The notes under the pieces are model-generated. The model was not told the origin of the DNA. It did not search any database and was given only the letters and a program-made list of their open reading frames with translations. DNA of 64,000 nucleotides from Trichinella spiralis (lineage: Eukaryota > Nematoda > Enoplea > Trichinellida > Trichinellidae), in assembly GCA_000181795.3 (NCBI GenBank), contig CM012953.1, positions 398,267 to 462,266 of the forward strand, in the 5' to 3' direction. This document shows positions 59,820 through 64,000 of the stretch, piece after piece; the stretch's first letter is position 1; each line of letters opens with the position of its first letter. Position numbers and translations under genes: made by a program.

Positions 59820-61590
59820 CAAATAAAATGCGTGAGCCAAAAGAGACCTCAGCGGCAATTTAATATGATTGGTCAATTTCAATCTAAACTTGTTTGATTG
59901 GAGAAATGTCTCTCAACAATGAGCCACCTGTCGTGCAAATGTGTGACCTCGATTCGATTTTTGGCGGGAATAAATGACCCCGAACAAACTGACGCTTTTG
60001 AATGTACTAAATTTGAACATATCATTTTTAATAATTTGAATAGACAAATGAGTAAAAATTTCTTTATTAGGAATGGCAAGACGTAAAGCATGTGCAAATG
60101 TGCGTTTTAATTCCTTATTTCCGTTCATTTCTGAAATATACTTGATTGCTTTTCCAACAGAATTCCTTGTAGCAGAAAAATTAATCATTACAACAGTCGG
60201 GGTTACAGATACAAAGATCGCTAAATAAGCCCCGAATTCCTTATTACAGTCGTTTTATTAGTTAGCAATTTAAGCGCGTTTGTAAACGCAAAAGAAATAA
60301 TTTAAAAAAATAAATTATGAACGATCATTTAATTTTGTAATGAGTTTTCTAAAAATTAACGAGCAATGGCAATATGTTAATTTTAGCATTTTTAAAATTC
60401 AGATGTAACCGCAAGTGATTAATTTTGACCAATTAGTAAATTGTACTTTCGGCAGTTAAAATACAGTAAAATCTTTTCACTCGTTTTACTTCCTGTTTTT
60501 CAACGGTTAAATTAGCTGTACGTATGGATTTGCAATACAACTCGCTATGAAGTAAAACCTTATGATAACAAAGAGATTTCCAAGGACAAGTTAAGCTGCA
60601 CCATTACAGTTAAATTCATGTTTTGAGCTTAGCACAGACAACCTTGAAAAATACCATAAACAAGCGCATCAAATAACAAAATGTAAAAATAAAATGGGTG
60701 CGGTTGATGTAAAGTTATGGATGAATTTTTCATATAGCGCCATCGCAATATTTATAAATAAATTTCGCGTTTACAGTATGGTTGTTTTTACAATATAGAT
60801 TTGCTTAAATAAAACTGTTCAATGTATATTCTGTGTTCGACAACTAATATAAATTTTATACTGATGTTCAAGTAAATAGATTTAATTCAACGAAAGGTTG
60901 AAATTTGATGGACAACCAAATTGCTAACAAAACTGGCGATGATGCAAGAATTTATTTCAGCCGTAATAAGTCAACACACGACAATACAAACTGAATTAGA
61001 ATCACGACTGTAAACAACTTGGTGACGCAGTTTTTTAGGGTCCTTTTCATATTTTTCTCGGTTTATATATAGTTTTTAATTTGGTTAGTTGATACACCAT
61101 TTGACAGTTGTATCGAATCAACTGCTTCTTGGTCAGACGCAAGGACAAACGCATTGTACATATTTTGGCCAACTGCTGTAAAACAACTGCGCTCTTTTCA
61201 TTGCTTGGCATAAAGTTGTATGAAAAGTTCTGTACAAATTAAGCATTGAAAGGTCAAACAATATTATTTTTCTAGTCATTTTTGCCAATTTTATTCATAT
61301 AATTATTTCTTCTAAATAAATTTTTGACTATGCATTGCATTAAAAATTTTTTTGTTTGGTTTCTCCACTAACAAAGTTGCAGGTCAACTTTCCCCAATTT
61401 TGTCGCATTATTTTTAACTTATAACATTAATTATACAATCGTCATCTGTTGTATTATAAATCTTGCTTGATCCTGCTACGTTTACAAAATAAATTATATT
61501 CTTATTTTAACGAAATGAACAACGTCAAGTGATAAGAATAAAAAATTTTAATACAAAAAAAATTTAATAAAACGGCAGTATAAAAATTTG
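59820..61590. other. spacer between histone H4 and H2A
   Basis: AT-rich. A minus-strand open frame at 59913-60188 reads fairly protein-like (GKAIKYISEMNGNKELKR), but I recognise no family and it overlaps the H4 upstream region. No histone H1 gene is found. Confidence 0.4.
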
Positions 61591-61606
61591 GGCCCTGAAA
61601 AGGGCC
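61591..61606 (-). terminator. histone 3' stem-loop of H2A
   Basis: Minus strand GGCCCTTTTCAGGGCC, 28 bases beyond the H2A stop codon. Confidence 0.93.
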
Positions 61607-61634
61607 GTTGGGTTCGCAAAAGGAAATGACCAAT

Positions 61635-62030
61635 TTACTGTGATGATTTCATTCCTTTTGACAGACCTTCAGCTTTTTTTGGCAAAAGGCTTGCATTGAT
61701 GTTCGGCAAAACACCGCCCTGAGCAATAGTTACTCCGCAGAGAAACTTGCTTAACTCTTCGTCATTTCGTATTGCCAACTGCAAATGTCGAGGAATGATT
61801 CGAGTCTTCTTGTTATCCCGGGCGGCGTTCCCAGCCAACTCGAGTACTTCGGCGGTCAAGTATTCCATGACAGCAGCAAGGTATACAGGAGCTCCGGCAC
61901 CGATGCGTTCACCGTAATTTCCCTTTTTCAAGAGACGATGAACGCGACCAACAGGGAACTGGAGTCCAGCTCGACTAGATCGAGTCTTTGCTTTGCCTTT
62001 AACTTTTCCACCTTTTCCGCGGCCAGACAT
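61635..62030 (-). CDS. histone H2A
   Basis: Start at 62030 (MSGRGKGGK), 131 residues, intronless. The fold is canonical: [42 protein letters not shown] and [12 protein letters not shown]. The C-terminal tail reads [11 protein letters not shown] and ends in a Ser-Gln dipeptide, unlike the usual LLPKKT tail. An upstream in-frame Met at 62072 is rejected because it precedes a normal H2A start. The gene is divergently paired with H2B over a 263-base promoter. Confidence 0.98.
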   Translation of the reverse strand: MSGRGKGGKVKGKAKTRSSRAGLQFPVGRVHRLLKKGNYGERIGAGAPVYLAAVMEYLTAEVLELAGNAARDNKKTRIIPRHLQLAIRNDEELSKFLCGVTIAQGGVLPNINASLLPKKAEGLSKGMKSSQ

Positions 62031-62293
62031 CTTCAATCGACGAACACCAAGCAAACCAACAACTAACAACAATGAACGTTTCCCCTGAAATTGCGCTTAA
62101 ATACTCAGGAAATCGAAAAGTAGGTCACGATGCACAACGAAACAATTTTCGCTGAACGCTATTGGCTATTGCGCATGGATTTCAAATCCGGTTACTGAGA
62201 AACGCCATTGGCTATTTTTCCCTTAGTTTAAGTATAAAAATTCTCATTTTTAAAATTTCATTTCATTTTGACCTTCCAGCCGTGTTGAATAAG
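62031..62293. promoter_or_regulatory. bidirectional H2A/H2B promoter
   Basis: Contains a TATA-like TATTTAAG for H2A (minus, 62103-62096), TATAAAAA for H2B (62234-62241), and two inverted CCAAT boxes (ATTGG at 62161 and 62207). Confidence 0.8.
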
Positions 62294-62653
62294 ATGGCTC
62301 CGAAAGTTGTGAAGAAAGCTGGCAAGGCCCAGAAAATGGCCAAGTCTGGTGATCGCAAACGACGTCGTTCCAGGAAAGAATCGTTCGCTAGTTATATCTA
62401 CAAGGTTTTGAAGCAAGTTCACGCTGATACTGGCATCAGCAGCAGGGCGATGTCAATCATGAACAGTTTTGTGAATGACATTTTTGATCGCCTTGCCGCT
62501 GAGTCGAGTCGTCTTGCTCACTACAATCAACGCCATACGATAACCTCAAAGGAAATTCAAACGGCTGTCCGTTTACTTTTGCCTGGTGAACTTTGCAAAC
62601 ATGCCGTCAGTGAAGGTACCAAGGCTGTTGCTAAATACACTAGCACAAGGTAA
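62294..62653 (+). CDS. histone H2B
   Basis: Start at 62294 ([13 protein letters not shown]), 119 residues, intronless. The core is [38 protein letters not shown] and [19 protein letters not shown], ending [10 protein letters not shown] where KAVTKYTSSK is usual. The in-frame upstream Met at 62162 lies in the promoter and is rejected. H2B dimerises with H2A. Confidence 0.98.
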   Translation: MAPKVVKKAGKAQKMAKSGDRKRRRSRKESFASYIYKVLKQVHADTGISSRAMSIMNSFVNDIFDRLAAESSRLAHYNQRHTITSKEIQTAVRLLLPGELCKHAVSEGTKAVAKYTSTR

Positions 62654-62713
62654 ACTCACTGTTACGGCATGTGTTGCCGGCATCTTTAAGTAGTAAATAA
62701 TAAAAAACCCAAC

Positions 62714-62729
62714 GGTCCTTTTCAGGACC
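62714..62729 (+). terminator. histone 3' stem-loop of H2B
   Basis: GGTCCTTTTCAGGACC, 60 bases after the stop codon. Confidence 0.93.
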
Positions 62730-63514
<785 letters not shown>

Positions 63515-63546
63515 TTTTGTCACGCCTAGTTTATTCATAACCAAAC

Positions 63547-63562
63547 GGTCCTTTCCAGGACC
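63547..63562 (+). terminator. histone 3' stem-loop of H3
   Basis: GGTCCTTTCCAGGACC, 32 bases after the stop codon. Confidence 0.93.
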
Positions 63563-64000
63563 ACTTCAATCTGTTTTTATTAGCTACATTACGTTGATTA
63601 AACATCACTGCTGAGAAATGAAATATTTAAACGAATTTAAATTCTAAAGTTGTTTAATATAATGATGATTATTTGTATAAACTTTCCATAAAAATATTCT
63701 TTGAATTTTATTTTTTATATTTGATTTCGTGCGGTTAACGGCAAAGAAAAGTATTCGACAAACCAGATAAGCGCAGTTGTTATATTTTCCAAAGATATTT
63801 TTGATTAATACAAAGGAAAATGCCATTTGGCGCAAATTTTTATTAAACAAATAATTTAATTTCATCATGTAAGTACATTAAAAGCGGTTTAAAATTCTCT
63901 AAAAGTTATCTTTCATTGTTCAGCAGTGAACAAGAACAACATATAGTAGGTAACTTAAACGCAAACAAATATCACAACAGGATAACAGCATTAAGCAAAT
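63563..64000. other. downstream flank, no feature recognised
   Basis: AT-rich. The open minus-strand frame at 63644-63868 has no family features. Confidence 0.4.

Noticed and set aside
59913-60188. Minus-strand frame between H4 and H2A, considered as a possible histone H1
   Set aside because: It has no lysine/alanine-rich tail and no winged-helix signature, and it overlaps the H4 upstream region.

Overview
This is a eukaryotic nuclear window from a small-genome nematode. A Trichinella-type (clade I) worm is my inference, from three DNase II-like genes, nematode-sized introns of about 55-600 bases with GT/GC...AG ends, an AT-rich background, and transposons of MULE, piggyBac, Ginger-like, pogo-like and Ty3/gypsy type. 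There are no operons, CRISPR arrays, tRNA or rRNA genes that I can see. Three assembly gaps occur: 10241-10250, 36007-36016 and 47181-47465.

Left part (1-17.4 kb): two same-strand REEP5/6-type (TB2/DP1/HVA22) genes. One is cut by the window start and the other carries a nonsense codon. They are separated by a mobile-DNA field: a piggyBac element, a Ty3/gypsy integrase relic, and a complete Mutator-like element with about 285-bp terminal repeats and a 9-bp target duplication. After them come a six-exon DNase II-like gene, an orphan DNase II first exon, two near-identical MITE copies, and a Ginger-like element with matching terminal repeats.

Central housekeeping block (17.4-33.2 kb): a RING/B-box protein (-), the flightless-I homolog (+, 12 exons), a sterol O-acyltransferase (-, 14 exons, tail to tail with flightless-I), a pogo-like relic, and an AKAP10/D-AKAP2 homolog (+).

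Accessory block (33.6-48.3 kb): a Ginger-like remnant, then a piggyBac copy whose left and right halves lie about 12 kb apart. Between the halves, bounded by direct copies of a MITE-like repeat, is a tandem pair of DNase II-like genes (-) that arose by duplication of a roughly 4.6-kb unit. All three DNase II-like genes keep the first-half VH motif but lack the second-half HxK histidine.

Right part (49.9-64 kb): an unrecognised secreted-protein gene reconstructed here from eleven short exons, every one a multiple of three with all introns in phase 0 (micro-exon-like). Next is a SAS-4/CENPJ (CPAP) centriole gene (-, 13 exons), then a replication-dependent histone cluster: H4(-), H2A(-), H2B(+), H3(+), each with a 16-base histone 3' stem-loop. 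The exon models were assembled by hand from splice sites, codon phase and family conservation; no alignment or transcript data were available.
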